A stretch of DNA of 64,000 nt from Geminicoccaceae bacterium (GCA_028285265.1 JANQPX010000037.1:62001-126000), one strand, 5' to 3'. Numbered from the stretch's first letter, positions 49,963 to 59,370 are shown. The notes: a model not told the origin generated them from the letters alone. Program-made: numbers and translations.

Positions 49963-52833
49963 TTACGCCGCTTCGATTCGGCAAAGCGTTGTCTTGGTTT
50001 CTTGCATGTTGGTCACTGAGTCGTAGCCGTAGGTGCCAACGGTGTTCGAGGCTTCGCCGAGGACATAGGGATCGGCGCCGCTCGGGTATTTGTCGCGTAG
50101 GTCTTCGCCTTGGAAATGGCCGCCGAAGTGGAACGGCATGAAAGCGACACCTCTGCCGACCCTTTCGGTCACCATGGCCATGACCTTAACCTTGGAGCCC
50201 TCTGGCGAATGGACCCACATCATCTGACCATCCCTAATCCCAGCGGTATTCGCGTCAAACGGGTTGAGCTCGCAGAACATGTCTTGTTGCAGCTCAGCCA
50301 ACCAAGGATTGGAACGGCTCTCGTCACCGCCACCCTCATACTCGACCAGGCGCCCGGATGTGAGAACGATCGGGAACTCTTCCGAGAAGTCCTGCTGCTG
50401 GATCGAAGCATATCGGGTCGGCAGGCGATACATCTGCCGGTCTTCGTAAGTTGGGTAGTCCTCGACCAAGTCCCGTCTTGGCGTGTAAAGCGGTTCTCTG
50501 TGAAGCGGTACAGGGTCTGGGAAGTTCCAAACGACACAGCGCGCCTTAGCATTGCCGAAGGGGGCACAGCCGTGCTCGATCGCAACCCTTTGGATGCCGC
50601 CGGAAAGATCGGTCTTCCAATTGGTCTTATCCCCAGCGACAGCATCAATCGCTGCACGTTCATCGTCTGTAAGATCACCGTCCCAGCCAAGCTCCTTCAG
50701 CATGGCCATGGTGAACTCAGGATAGCCGTCCTCGATTTCAGACCCTTCGCTGAAAGAGCCTTCAGCAAGGAGATTGTCGCCATCCCGCTCAACACCGAAG
50801 CGTGCTCGGAAGGTCAGGCCACCCTCGCCGACCGGTTTTGAAGGATCGTAAAGGACAGGCGTGCCGGGATGCCCCATTTCAGCCGTCCCCCAGCAAGGCC
50901 AGGGCAGTCCGAAATACTCGCCATCACAAGGCCCACCTACGGCAAGCAATGTGGTCTTGTCGAAGGTGTGCTGGTTTTCCATGTGTTTCTTCAGGCGTTC
51001 CGGCGAATGGCCGGTGTAGCCGATGGTCCACATGCCACTATTGATCTCGCGAAGCGTCTCCTCGACGGAGGGCGAGCCATTCTCCACCGGGATGTTTTTG
51101 AACATCTCTTCAGCAAAGCCGAATTTTTCGGCAAGTGCATAAATGATGTCCTGATCCGGCCGGCTCTCGAAAAGCGGATCAACGACCGTCTCGCGCCACT
51201 GGATCGAGCGGTTGGAGGCGGTCACGGAGCCATAAGTTTCGAATTGGGTGCAAGCTGGCAGGAGATAACACCCGTCCTGACGGTCGTGGAGCACTGCCGA
51301 CATAGTGGGGTAGGGGTCGATCACCACCAGCATGTCTAGCTTTTCCATCGCCGTCTTCATTTCGGCGAGGCGGGTCTGGGAGTTTGGCGCATGACCCCAA
51401 AAGACCATAGCTCGGACATTGTCCGGCTGGTCCATGTTGGCCTTGTCCTCGAGCACGCCGTCGATCCAACGGGAGACCGGCATACCGGCCGTCTCCATAA
51501 GTTCTTTCGACTGAAACTGTCCGAGCAGGTAATCGTGCTCGACATCCCAGACACGAGCCCAATGCTTCCAAGACCCTTCTTTTAGACCGTAATAGCCAGG
51601 AAGTGTGTGCGAAAGAACACCAAGATCCGTCGCGCCTTGGACGTTGTCATGGCCTCGGAAAATGTTGGTGCCGCCGCCTTCCTTACCCATGTTTCCAAGG
51701 GCGAGCTGTAGCACACAGTAGGCGCGCGTATTGTTATTGCCATTCGTGTGCTGTGTACCGCCCATGCACCAAATCACCGTGCCAGGGCGGTTATTGGCCA
51801 GAGTTCGGGCAACGCGTTTGAGCTGGGAACCAGGAGCGCCAGTGACACGCTCAACCTCCTCTGGCGTCCACTTCTTCACCTCTTCCTTAATCTGGTCCAT
51901 TCCCCAAACACGCTGGTTTATGAACTCCCGATCTTCCCATTCATTGTCAAAAATGTGCCAGAGTATACCCCACACCAAGGCGACGTCGGTGCCGGGACGG
52001 AACCGAACATACTCGTCGGCATGAGCCGCCGTGCGGGTAAAGCGGGGATCGCAGACGATCAGCGGCGCGTTGTTCTGTTCCTTGGCCTTCAGCAGATGAA
52101 GAAGGGAAACTGGATGTGCTTCGGCAGGGTTGCCGCCGATCAGGAACATCGCACGCGAGTTGTGAATGTCATTGTAACTGTTGGTCATTGCGCCATAGCC
52201 CCAGGTGTTGGCAACACCTGCGACCGTGGTGGAATGGCAAATACGCGCCTGATGGTCGACGTTGTTGGTTCCCCAAAAAGCGGCGAACTTGCGGAAAAGG
52301 TAGGCTTGCTCGTTGCTATGTTTGGCTGATCCCAACCAATAAACTGAATCAGGGCCACTCTCGTCGCGGATTGAGAGCATCCCGTCGCCAATTTCGTTAA
52401 TTGCGTCTTCCCAGGACATACGCTCCCATTTGCCGCCAACGAGCTTCATCGGATATTTGAGGCGACGTTCGCCATGGGCGTGTTCACGCACCGAGGCGCC
52501 CTTAGCGCAATGCGCACCGAGATTAAACGGGCTATCGAAACCTGGCTCTTGGCCGACCCAGACACCGTCCGAGACCTCGGCGAGAACGGTGCAGCCAACC
52601 GAGCAATGGGTACAAATGGATTTCTTGATTTCCATACCGGCGGCGGCAGCTGTCTGCGCCTGGGCTTTGGTCACCATGCCGCCAGACAGCACGCCAGCTG
52701 CAGCGACGCCGCCAGCGGTCAAGCCCGAACGGCGGAGGAAGGTGCGGCGGTCGACAGCCTGACCGGTTACACCGGCGAAGGCCGCTGCAAGATGAGGTGT
52801 ACTAGCGGTGCCGTTGGATTTCTTTCTGAGCAT
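49963..52833 (-). CDS. Formate dehydrogenase catalytic (alpha) subunit, TAT-exported
   Basis: A 956-residue molybdopterin oxidoreductase of the formate dehydrogenase class, oxidising formate to CO2 in the periplasm. The N-terminus has a TAT signal (DRRTFLRRSGL followed by AGGVAAAGVLSGG). The [4Fe-4S] motif is Cys74-x2-Cys77-x3-Cys81-x27-Cys109. At the active site, Cys199-His200 (ARICHSTTVAG) replaces the selenocysteine of FdnG-type enzymes, so no Sec incorporation is needed. The ATG at 52833 is preferred over the one 8 codons upstream. Preceded by the TAT-peptide gene and TorD chaperone gene on the same strand, followed by the beta subunit. Confidence 0.94.
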   Translation of the reverse strand: MLRKKSNGTASTPHLAAAFAGVTGQAVDRRTFLRRSGLTAGGVAAAGVLSGGMVTKAQAQTAAAAGMEIKKSICTHCSVGCTVLAEVSDGVWVGQEPGFDSPFNLGAHCAKGASVREHAHGERRLKYPMKLVGGKWERMSWEDAINEIGDGMLSIRDESGPDSVYWLGSAKHSNEQAYLFRKFAAFWGTNNVDHQARICHSTTVAGVANTWGYGAMTNSYNDIHNSRAMFLIGGNPAEAHPVSLLHLLKAKEQNNAPLIVCDPRFTRTAAHADEYVRFRPGTDVALVWGILWHIFDNEWEDREFINQRVWGMDQIKEEVKKWTPEEVERVTGAPGSQLKRVARTLANNRPGTVIWCMGGTQHTNGNNNTRAYCVLQLALGNMGKEGGGTNIFRGHDNVQGATDLGVLSHTLPGYYGLKEGSWKHWARVWDVEHDYLLGQFQSKELMETAGMPVSRWIDGVLEDKANMDQPDNVRAMVFWGHAPNSQTRLAEMKTAMEKLDMLVVIDPYPTMSAVLHDRQDGCYLLPACTQFETYGSVTASNRSIQWRETVVDPLFESRPDQDIIYALAEKFGFAEEMFKNIPVENGSPSVEETLREINSGMWTIGYTGHSPERLKKHMENQHTFDKTTLLAVGGPCDGEYFGLPWPCWGTAEMGHPGTPVLYDPSKPVGEGGLTFRARFGVERDGDNLLAEGSFSEGSEIEDGYPEFTMAMLKELGWDGDLTDDERAAIDAVAGDKTNWKTDLSGGIQRVAIEHGCAPFGNAKARCVVWNFPDPVPLHREPLYTPRRDLVEDYPTYEDRQMYRLPTRYASIQQQDFSEEFPIVLTSGRLVEYEGGGDESRSNPWLAELQQDMFCELNPFDANTAGIRDGQMMWVHSPEGSKVKVMAMVTERVGRGVAFMPFHFGGHFQGEDLRDKYPSGADPYVLGEASNTVGTYGYDSVTNMQETKTTLCRIEAA

Positions 52834-52860
52834 CGTCTTCTCCAGCTTCCAGAGCAAGCG

Positions 52861-53058
52861 CTAGAAGCGCGCGAGATCGTAGGCTTGTTTTACATGAGCG
52901 GTTTCGCGATAGCCGGCGGCAGTTTCGCTCGGCACAGCCGCTTCAGCAGGCGCGGAAGTTCCCAAGGCAGCGGCGGCGGCGCCAGAGGCCGCACCCACAC
53001 TTGCAAATTTCAGGAAGTCTCGACGCTTAGCCGTTGATACTTTCTCATTCTTATCCAC
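52861..53058 (-). CDS. Formate dehydrogenase region TAT-signal small protein
   Basis: A 65-residue protein, MDKNEKVSTAKRRDFLKFASVG..., with a TAT motif RRDFLK, a hydrophobic/alanine-rich stretch, and a short tail (YRETAHVKQAYDLARF). It starts at GTG 53058, eight bases after GGAGG. Matches, from memory, the 'formate dehydrogenase region TAT target' family that always lies directly before the alpha-subunit gene. Proposed as a maturation or escort factor; the exact function is not known. The 27-base gap to fdhA shows cotranscription. Confidence 0.88.
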   Translation of the reverse strand: MDKNEKVSTAKRRDFLKFASVGAASGAAAAALGTSAPAEAAVPSETAAGYRETAHVKQAYDLARF

Positions 53059-53188
53059 TGTCTCTACCTCCTCGTTCCGCCGATGCTGCTCCTGGCACTC
53101 TCTCGGCTAGTCTTCCTGTCCTTGTCCCGACGCCGTTGTCGCCTAAAGTCCATCGCACCCGCATTGGCAGCACTTCGCTGCTAACACG

Positions 53189-53806
53189 CTAAGGCGTCAT
53201 CCCAAACGCGGTTGTTTCGATCTCCATGAACACCCGTCCAAGGGTGCCGATTGGCGTGTAGAGTGTCGCTGCCTTGGCTTTCTCAAGATCAGAAAAGAAC
53301 TGGCCGGCCCATGGTGATAAATGCCGGTCGAAAAAGCGTTTCTGCTCGGTCAGATCTTGGGGGGCACCGAAATCACCCATGATCAGTCCTGCCATCATAT
53401 CGCATAGAGCCGCGATATGATCCTCCGGTTCCGATGTGTCTTTAGCGCGCGCGATTCCATAAATGCCCATTTCGCGCCGGAGTTCGGCGAGGGGCTTTTC
53501 GTTCAAGAACCCTGTCATGTAGTAAGAGCCATAGGGCAGGAGTTCGCCGCGTCCCATGCCGATGAACAGCTCGTGAAATTCCTCACTTGCTGCAGTTTCG
53601 GTTGTGTTTCGCGCTAGTCGTGCGAGCAGCCCCAGAGCCGTGCCCAATTCGGTCTCATCACCAGAAAACCGAGACACGAATGCCAACAGGCTTGTATCAG
53701 CCGGCCGCGCCAAAAACCGAGCAAGCAAGCGATATTGGCTTGCCCTAAGCTCGTCCTCCGGAAGAACCCCTAACTCATCGATCGATTTTGCTCTCGAACC
53801 CGCCAT
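53189..53806 (-). CDS. TorD/DmsD-type molybdoenzyme chaperone
   Basis: A 205-residue all-helical protein. Features of the TorD family include EFHELFIGMGRGELLPYGSYYMTGFLNEKPLAELR, with the LPYGSYY...PLAELR motif, and EPEDHIAALCDMMAGLI (the EPxDHI motif); TLYTPIGTLGRVFMEIE is in the C-terminal helix. It probably binds the TAT signal of the formate dehydrogenase alpha subunit during cofactor insertion. Upstream of the TAT-peptide gene on the same strand. Confidence 0.88.
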   Translation of the reverse strand: MAGSRAKSIDELGVLPEDELRASQYRLLARFLARPADTSLLAFVSRFSGDETELGTALGLLARLARNTTETAASEEFHELFIGMGRGELLPYGSYYMTGFLNEKPLAELRREMGIYGIARAKDTSEPEDHIAALCDMMAGLIMGDFGAPQDLTEQKRFFDRHLSPWAGQFFSDLEKAKAATLYTPIGTLGRVFMEIETTAFGMTP

Positions 53807-54338
53807 GCGCGGCCTTAGCCATCCCCAGTCGAAGTCGTGCGATCATTGACGCATTGGTCAAGCACATTGGTATTATTCTAAAGATAAACTATCGCTTCAA
53901 GCCCCGCCTGGCAAGCCGCAAACGCGCTCGGGTTTCAGTGCCCCGCTCCTGCCATGTTCGGTGACGTCAATAAGGTCGTGGATCGAACGACCACCTGGGC
54001 GGTGTGGACATGAGAAAGGCCCTGCTCTGTTGACCGACTTGATCTTCAGATCATTCATCATGTCGGCTGGGTTGCGGGGCTTCCAGGTTTTGATCGCTGA
54101 GAACGAAGGTCTGTTGTTGAGCTCTAAAAAATGCGGTCGACGTTCGCTTTGCCAAGGTCTGGCGCCAGGTATGGATCCTACACGCCATCTGCTGTCATTA
54201 CACCAGAGTGTCCCATCGCATACATCGGATCGGAATACGGCTTCGCTGAATTACCGTCAGAGAACCGTTTCTTGACGAGCTGATCCAGCGAGAGCTGCGG
54301 GCATTCGGTCGGGCTTGTCAAGGTCGTCTCTGGTGCGG
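53807..54338. other. Intergenic region within the fdh locus
   Basis: About 530 bases separating the TorD-type gene from the DUF3306-like gene. A plus-strand frame at 53961-54275 (104 residues) has no recognisable domains and was not called. Such a gap is unusual inside an fdh locus and may hold a second promoter for torD-fdhAB, or decayed sequence. Confidence 0.5.
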
Positions 54339-54959
54339 CTACTCCGTTGCTCGTGGGTCGCCATCTTGCTCACCGTCCATGGTAATTTCATCAGGATCGA
54401 CAGCCGGTGAAGACGGTTCCTCCTTTGAGTTTTCTAGAGGAGCGTCTTCATTGCTGGTTTGATTAGAAGGCGCGACGGCATCGTCATCGAGCATGGCCTG
54501 ATGATCGTCTTTTGGCTCCTGGTCGTCTCGCAAAAAGCCGCGGCCAACTTCATAAGCAGTCTTCAATTGATCCACCACCTTAAATGAGCCAGTCAAATCC
54601 TCGCCGTAGTCAATAAGTCCGTCCAAATTGGCGAGATCAGCTTTGACCCTCCACAGCTTCCGGAGTGCTTTGGTTTTGAGATCAGCCGGTACACCGGCCT
54701 GCATGAAGACGCTAAAGTCTGACGTCGGACCGAGACTGTCGATATCAGGCAGGCTCTCTATATCGAACGTCGGCCGTTCAATCTCTTCCGTCGACCGCGA
54801 GCCCTCCACGGCTTCGATCTGTTCGAATTCAGCATCAGTCTTGGCAGCGACCTCCGCGGTACGAGCCTCTGCCTTCCGTCGAGACCAACGACCTAAGAAT
54901 CCATTATCATCAGTCGCTTGTAATGGTTTCGTCGTTGTCTTGTTTCGGTTCGTCGTCAT
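54339..54959 (-). CDS. DUF3306 protein (formate dehydrogenase-associated)
   Basis: A 206-residue soluble protein. The segment FLGRWSRRKAEAR near the N-terminus, followed by FDIESLPDIDSLGPTSDFSVFMQAGVPADLKTKALRKLWRVKADLANLDGLIDYGEDL, is the DUF3306 hallmark. The C-terminal quarter is a low-complexity acidic tail (DDEPKDD-type, EDAPLENSKEEPSSPAVD). Genes of this family almost always accompany the DUF3305 gene and a 4Fe-4S protein in FDH loci, as here. Function unknown. Start codon overlaps the upstream gene's stop by four bases. Confidence 0.87.
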   Translation of the reverse strand: MTTNRNKTTTKPLQATDDNGFLGRWSRRKAEARTAEVAAKTDAEFEQIEAVEGSRSTEEIERPTFDIESLPDIDSLGPTSDFSVFMQAGVPADLKTKALRKLWRVKADLANLDGLIDYGEDLTGSFKVVDQLKTAYEVGRGFLRDDQEPKDDHQAMLDDDAVAPSNQTSNEDAPLENSKEEPSSPAVDPDEITMDGEQDGDPRATE

Positions 54960-55489
54960 TGCCGTCCTGACGATCCGTTGAGGCTGCCTTTGGGGCGCCG
55001 GCTGAAGCCGACGTCGTCGGGATCATAGCGCTTGCGCTTTCGCTTCTTGAACGGCTCGTCCACGTGATGATGATCGCAAAAGGCCTGAATCCAGGCAACA
55101 ACGGCGTCTGGCATCGTCACGCCCTCAATGATGTCGTCGCCAGCATCAAGATAGTCTTGAGCTTGGAAGGGAGAGGCCGTCACCAAAAACGGATACACGT
55201 CGTGCTCAACGCCGGAATCATCGGATTGCCGAAGCACAATATAGAGCTTCGGTGGGTGGCTGTTGAGATTTGTTTTGTAACCAAGGGTTTCTTTTCGATG
55301 CAATTCCAAAGGCAATGTCGCCATGTGGAAGTGAACCCAACGATCGCCGCGCAGCAAAACCTTGCTCTCAGCGATCGGCGCAGCGCCCGGAAGAACCCCA
55401 ACTGGCTTCCACGCCACCTTCTGCCAGCGATTGTCGAGTTCGCGTCGTTCGACAACGATTCCGACTGGCATGGCTATTTGTCGTTCCAT
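54956..55489 (-). CDS. DUF3305 protein (formate dehydrogenase-associated)
   Basis: A 177-residue protein starting MERQIAMPVGIVVERRELDNRWQ, with WVHFHMATLPLELHRKETLGYKTNLNSHPPKLYIVLR and a C-terminal basic stretch KKRKRKRYDPDDVGFSRRPKG. The IAMPVGIVVERRELDNRWQ block matches the DUF3305 pattern. The ATG at 55489 has AGGGG upstream; a start at 55534 would add 15 unrelated residues. It opens the minus-strand fdh operon, divergent from the 4Fe-4S protein. Role unknown, presumed accessory to FDH maturation. Confidence 0.87.
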   Translation of the reverse strand: MERQIAMPVGIVVERRELDNRWQKVAWKPVGVLPGAAPIAESKVLLRGDRWVHFHMATLPLELHRKETLGYKTNLNSHPPKLYIVLRQSDDSGVEHDVYPFLVTASPFQAQDYLDAGDDIIEGVTMPDAVVAWIQAFCDHHHVDEPFKKRKRKRYDPDDVGFSRRPKGSLNGSSGRQ

Positions 55490-55688
55490 GACGCCCCTGA
55501 TTAGATCATCCCTGCGAGTCATCCAAGAGAGCATGCCAGATACTTAAAAAGTCTGGCAAGCACGGTCTTCGCGATCGGAGACTTGTCAATAAGTGACTGA
55601 TCGGAGAAGGTCTTGCAAAACTGGATAGCGGCGTTCGGTGCCGCAGCGTAACTTTCTGAAATTCGCTTGGGATGGCTGAGGCGGCGGG
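55490..55688. promoter_or_regulatory. Divergent promoter region of the fdh locus
   Basis: A 199-base gap between the starts of the minus-strand DUF3305/DUF3306 operon and the plus-strand ferredoxin gene; both arms must be transcribed from here. No clear palindrome or sigma-54 element was seen. The left end includes an in-frame upstream extension of the DUF3305 frame to 55534. Confidence 0.5.
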
Positions 55689-57764
55689 ATGACGATATCA
55701 AAAAAGCAAGTCCTGGTCTGCAATTGCGAAGTGACGATGGCGTTAGACGGCAAGCGTCTTGCCGAGCTGCTGCCTTCCGAGCTTGGCGGTGGCCAGCCTA
55801 TCGAGGTTTGCACCCAGCTTTGCCGTGCTCAGATCAATCGATTTAAGGAGGCCATCGAGAATGACCAAGCTGTATTAGTCGGATGCACGCAGGAAGCGCC
55901 ACTGTTTGAGGAGACCAAGGCTGAGCTTCGCCCCGACAGCAGCACCGCTTATGTCAATATTCGCGAGCGCGCTGGCTGGTCGGAAGAGAGCGGGAAGGCT
56001 CTTCCGAAGATTGTTGCCTTAATCAACGAGGCCGCTCTCGATATTCCCGTCACCTCGAGTGTGTCGATGGAGACTGCTGGGCAGTGTCTGATCTATGGTG
56101 CAGGACAACAGGCTTTGGACGCGGCGCTCCAACTCTCCTCCCGTCTTGCGGTCACGTTACTGTTCACCGACGAGGGTGATGCATTGCCGCCACGACAGGT
56201 CGCTATGCCCGTCTTCAAGGGAAAGATTACTAAGGCAACCGGCCATCTTGGCCGTTTCCGTCTAGCCGTGGACGGATTTTCGGACGTGGTCGTCTCGTCA
56301 AAGGAACGACTGTCTTTTGGGTCATCCCGCGATGCAGTTGAGGCCGAAGCTGAGCTCATTTTGGACCTGAGCGGTGGCGCTCCATTGTTTCCCGCCCATA
56401 AAAAGCGCGATGGGTACTACCGGCCAGATCCAGGCGATCCCGCGGCCGTTCAGCGTGCTCTCTTCGATGTCACTGACATGGTGGGCGAATTCGAGAAGCC
56501 TCGTTATGTCGATTTCACGTCGGATCTTTGTGCCCATTCCAGAAACCAAAAGACTGGTTGTACCCGTTGTCTTGACGTTTGCCCGGCCGCGGCAATTCAC
56601 CCTGATGGCGATGCTGTGGCGATCGATCCCTTTCTTTGCGGAGGATGTGGCGCTTGTCATTCAGTCTGTCCTACGGGGGCGGCTTCGTACGCCTTTCCGC
56701 CCGCGGCCAGCATTGTTGAACGCCTTCGGACATTGCTCGGCAGCTACCTCAAGGCAGGAGGCGAGCGGCCGGTGCTTCTCATCCATGACGAGACCTATGG
56801 CCTCGATATGTTGGGCATGCTCGCGCGCATCGGACGAGGCCTGCCTGCCAATGTCATCCCCTTTGCGTTGAATGAGGTTACACAGCTTGGACTGGAAGCG
56901 ATCCTAGGAGCTTTCGCCTACGGCGCGGAGCGTCTTATGTTTGTGATCCCACCCAGCCGCCAAGATGAACTTGTCGGTCTCGAGCAGCAAATGTCTTATG
57001 CCGAGATGATTCTCGGCGGGCTTGGCTATGGTGGCGATGGCCGCCTTCGGTGTTTGATCGAGAGCGATCCAAGTGTGATCGAAGACATGCTTTGGGGTCT
57101 CGATCCGCTTCATCCACTTGCTTCTGGTGACTATCTACCGCTTGGACAAAAACGCTCGCTCTTGCGTAGCGCACTCGACACGTTGTTTGAAAGCGCGCCA
57201 ACATCACCTGCACGGATCACGCTGCCGGCGGGGGCACCGTTTGGTCGTGTCAACGTTGACATCGAAGGCTGCACCCTTTGCCTCGCCTGTGTCGGGGTTT
57301 GCCCGACCGGTGCCTTGACCGACAACCCGGAAAGTCCGGCACTTCGCTTCCAAGAGGACGCTTGTGTGCAATGTGGGCTTTGCGCCAACACTTGCCCAGA
57401 AAGCGTCATCGCGCTCGAACCAAGTGTTAGTTTTGAAGATGCCGCAAGGCAACCCAGCGTCGTTAAGCAGGAAGAACCCTTTCTTTGCATCCGTTGTCAG
57501 AAACCCTTTGGGACGAAGAGTTCAATCGAGAAGATTGTCACGTTGCTCGGCGAGAAGCACAGTATGTTCCAGGATAATACTGCTATTGATCGCATTCGTA
57601 TGTGCGATGATTGTCGCGTTGTCGTTCAGTTTGAAGCCACGGACAACCCCATGGCCGGACCGGCTAAGAAACCGGTTCGCACGACTGATGATTATCTGCG
57701 CGAGCGGGAGGAGATTGAAGCAGCCAGGCGTCGCGCCAAGGACAGAGACGAGGACGAAGGCTGA
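55689..57764 (+). CDS. Multi-cluster 4Fe-4S ferredoxin-type protein of the fdh locus
   Basis: A 691-residue soluble iron-sulfur protein. The start VLVCNCEVTMALDGKRLAELL is typical of this FDH-linked family. Two ferredoxin pairs are seen: CTRCLDVCPAAAIHP with CGGCGACHSVCPTGAA in the middle, and CTLCLACVGVCPTGAL with CVQCGLCANTCPESVI near the C-terminus, plus CIRCQKPFG and MCDDCR groups at the end. Ends in a charged helix (EREEIEAARRRAKDRDEDEG). Divergent from DUF3305/DUF3306 across a 199-base promoter region. Likely an electron carrier or biogenesis factor for formate dehydrogenase. Confidence 0.9.
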   Translation: MTISKKQVLVCNCEVTMALDGKRLAELLPSELGGGQPIEVCTQLCRAQINRFKEAIENDQAVLVGCTQEAPLFEETKAELRPDSSTAYVNIRERAGWSEESGKALPKIVALINEAALDIPVTSSVSMETAGQCLIYGAGQQALDAALQLSSRLAVTLLFTDEGDALPPRQVAMPVFKGKITKATGHLGRFRLAVDGFSDVVVSSKERLSFGSSRDAVEAEAELILDLSGGAPLFPAHKKRDGYYRPDPGDPAAVQRALFDVTDMVGEFEKPRYVDFTSDLCAHSRNQKTGCTRCLDVCPAAAIHPDGDAVAIDPFLCGGCGACHSVCPTGAASYAFPPAASIVERLRTLLGSYLKAGGERPVLLIHDETYGLDMLGMLARIGRGLPANVIPFALNEVTQLGLEAILGAFAYGAERLMFVIPPSRQDELVGLEQQMSYAEMILGGLGYGGDGRLRCLIESDPSVIEDMLWGLDPLHPLASGDYLPLGQKRSLLRSALDTLFESAPTSPARITLPAGAPFGRVNVDIEGCTLCLACVGVCPTGALTDNPESPALRFQEDACVQCGLCANTCPESVIALEPSVSFEDAARQPSVVKQEEPFLCIRCQKPFGTKSSIEKIVTLLGEKHSMFQDNTAIDRIRMCDDCRVVVQFEATDNPMAGPAKKPVRTTDDYLREREEIEAARRRAKDRDEDEG

Positions 57765-57833
57765 CGGCCTACGTCAAACCCTGTCCGCATATCGGCACTG
57801 GCAGCTTCTGCCCCAAGATAGACGCATCACACC

Positions 57834-58691
57834 CTAAGGAATGATTTCGACCCGACGGTTCTCCTGTTCGCGGGTACCATCCGGAAGTTCAATACGAGGT
57901 TTCGTCTCACCAAACCACTGAACTCTTACGCCATCGCTAATCCCGCGCTCAGCAAGCGCTGCGGCCACCGCTTCGGCACGGGCTTGCGACAGCTTGTCGT
58001 TGTAAGAGTCGCTGCCAGATGAGTCGGTATGACCAGCAATTGTCAAAGAACTTGACCGGTTCGAACCGCTCAATTTGCCAATCAATGCATCGAGTGTCGC
58101 GAGCGCTACTGGGGTGAGATTGGCCTGATTCCATGGGAAGAAAACAAGATGAGCACCACTGATCTCACCGGAAAGGCTGTCCTCGACCGCAGCCAGTTGT
58201 TCTCCAAATCGTGCTTTGCAATCTTCGATCATCGCCTGTGCCGCGCCTTCTTCGGTGCGTTCAATCCAGCAGTCGAAGGCTGTCTGGGCGCTCGCAGCTT
58301 CCCAAGGTGCTTTCTTTCGCCCCCCTTGATCGAACGCACCCATAAGCCGGGCGCGTGCCAAGGTTAACTCGTCGATGGCGGCTGCTGGAATTGTGCGCGC
58401 GGCGATTTCATCGGGAAGCACGGTTTCACCCTTCGCCGAGTCGACAGCCTTGAACGCAAAATGGATGAAGTCCTTGATGTCGGGTTCATCATACTGTTCG
58501 TCGCCATAGTCCAAGTATCCTTGTCGAAGCCCCTGATTGAACTTGGGGCCCTGTGGCTCCATGTCTCTCACGGCCTGATACTCGTACCGCACCACTTCAA
58601 TGTCGTCGATCAACTCAGGATCATAGCTGCTGCAGGCAACGATCGGTGCCAGCGTCAGTATTGTTGCACCAGTTTTCATCATCCTTTGCAT
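57834..58691 (-). CDS. OmpA-family lipoprotein
   Basis: A 285-residue envelope protein. N-terminal signal with a lipobox-like LAPIVACSS (cysteine at about residue 19) predicts a lipoprotein. The C-terminal third is an OmpA-like peptidoglycan-binding domain: VFFPWNQANLTPVALATLDALIG, IAGHTDSSGSDSYNDKLSQARAEAVAAALAERGI, WFGETKPRIELPDGTREQENRRVEI. The central part contains a probable disulfide pair (DCWIE, DCKAR). The ATG at 58691 is chosen for the signal; the upstream 58778 start adds 29 unrelated residues. Likely an outer-membrane anchor to the cell wall. Confidence 0.9.
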   Translation of the reverse strand: MQRMMKTGATILTLAPIVACSSYDPELIDDIEVVRYEYQAVRDMEPQGPKFNQGLRQGYLDYGDEQYDEPDIKDFIHFAFKAVDSAKGETVLPDEIAARTIPAAAIDELTLARARLMGAFDQGGRKKAPWEAASAQTAFDCWIERTEEGAAQAMIEDCKARFGEQLAAVEDSLSGEISGAHLVFFPWNQANLTPVALATLDALIGKLSGSNRSSSLTIAGHTDSSGSDSYNDKLSQARAEAVAAALAERGISDGVRVQWFGETKPRIELPDGTREQENRRVEIIP

Positions 58692-58802
58692 CGATCTACC
58701 GCGCTCTCTCACATAAGTTCTGGTTTGACAGTTGGCCGGGTTGAAACGAGGGCTTTTTGACTGATGCGGGTTGGTCACAGGCCCAACAACCGAGAACGTC
58801 CC

Positions 58803-59162
58803 TCATGAACCCTTAGTTGAAAAGTAGCTTTCGACATCGCTGATCGCTTGCTCAATAGCATCGACTAGATCTGCAGATGGTGGCGCGAACTCAGCCCTTC
58901 GAGCGAGTGCTGCAACGCGCCTTGCGCCTAGATTGGCGCCTGCTCCCTTGAGTGCATGAGCTTCTGCAGACCAGGGGCGCTCTTCACGCAAGGCCTCCTT
59001 CATGCGCTTTAGATAACCGCGCGACGTATTGGCAAAGAGATCACCAAGTTCCCGTTCGAGTTCAGCATCACCATCTGTGAAGGAGGCCAGGTGCCTCTCA
59101 TCGACAATCTCGAGACTCTCGATATCTGCGCCTTCGCTCGCGGCAAGCTCTGTCACGGTCAT
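58803..59162 (-). CDS. Hpt-domain protein (histidine phosphotransfer)
   Basis: A 119-residue helical protein with the phosphotransfer motif AHALKGAGANLGA; the phospho-accepting residue is His69. DLFANTSRGYLKRMKEAL and RVAALARRAEF are the surrounding helices. A longer frame starts at a TTG at 59243 but the ATG at 59162 gives the normal Hpt length. No histidine kinase or response regulator is adjacent, so it is an orphan Hpt; it would relay phosphate between partners elsewhere. Confidence 0.85.
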   Translation of the reverse strand: MTVTELAASEGADIESLEIVDERHLASFTDGDAELERELGDLFANTSRGYLKRMKEALREERPWSAEAHALKGAGANLGARRVAALARRAEFAPPSADLVDAIEQAISDVESYFSTKGS

Positions 59163-59370
59163 ACTCCGAAGAGAGAGAAGGTGGCGTCTGATCGACGGGG
59201 CAAATTCAGAGCACGCAAGAGTTTGAGCCTCGTGGATATTCAACTATAGATAGTTATTTGTGTTGTCGAATTTTCCAAAAACGTCAAGGACTTTCTTCAT
59301 GATCGCGTTCGGTCGTGACCGCGCGCGTTGCGCTTGAGCAACCAGTACCCTTTCATGAAATCCCCTAGCG

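Noticed and set aside
52236..52239. Selenocysteine at the formate dehydrogenase active site
   Set aside because: The codon at the active-site position (residue 199) is for Cys, and the frame is open without an internal TGA, so no Sec insertion is needed.
53961..54275. A 104-codon plus-strand frame in the fdh gap
   Set aside because: No motif, no clear ribosome-binding site, amino-acid composition unlike neighbours.
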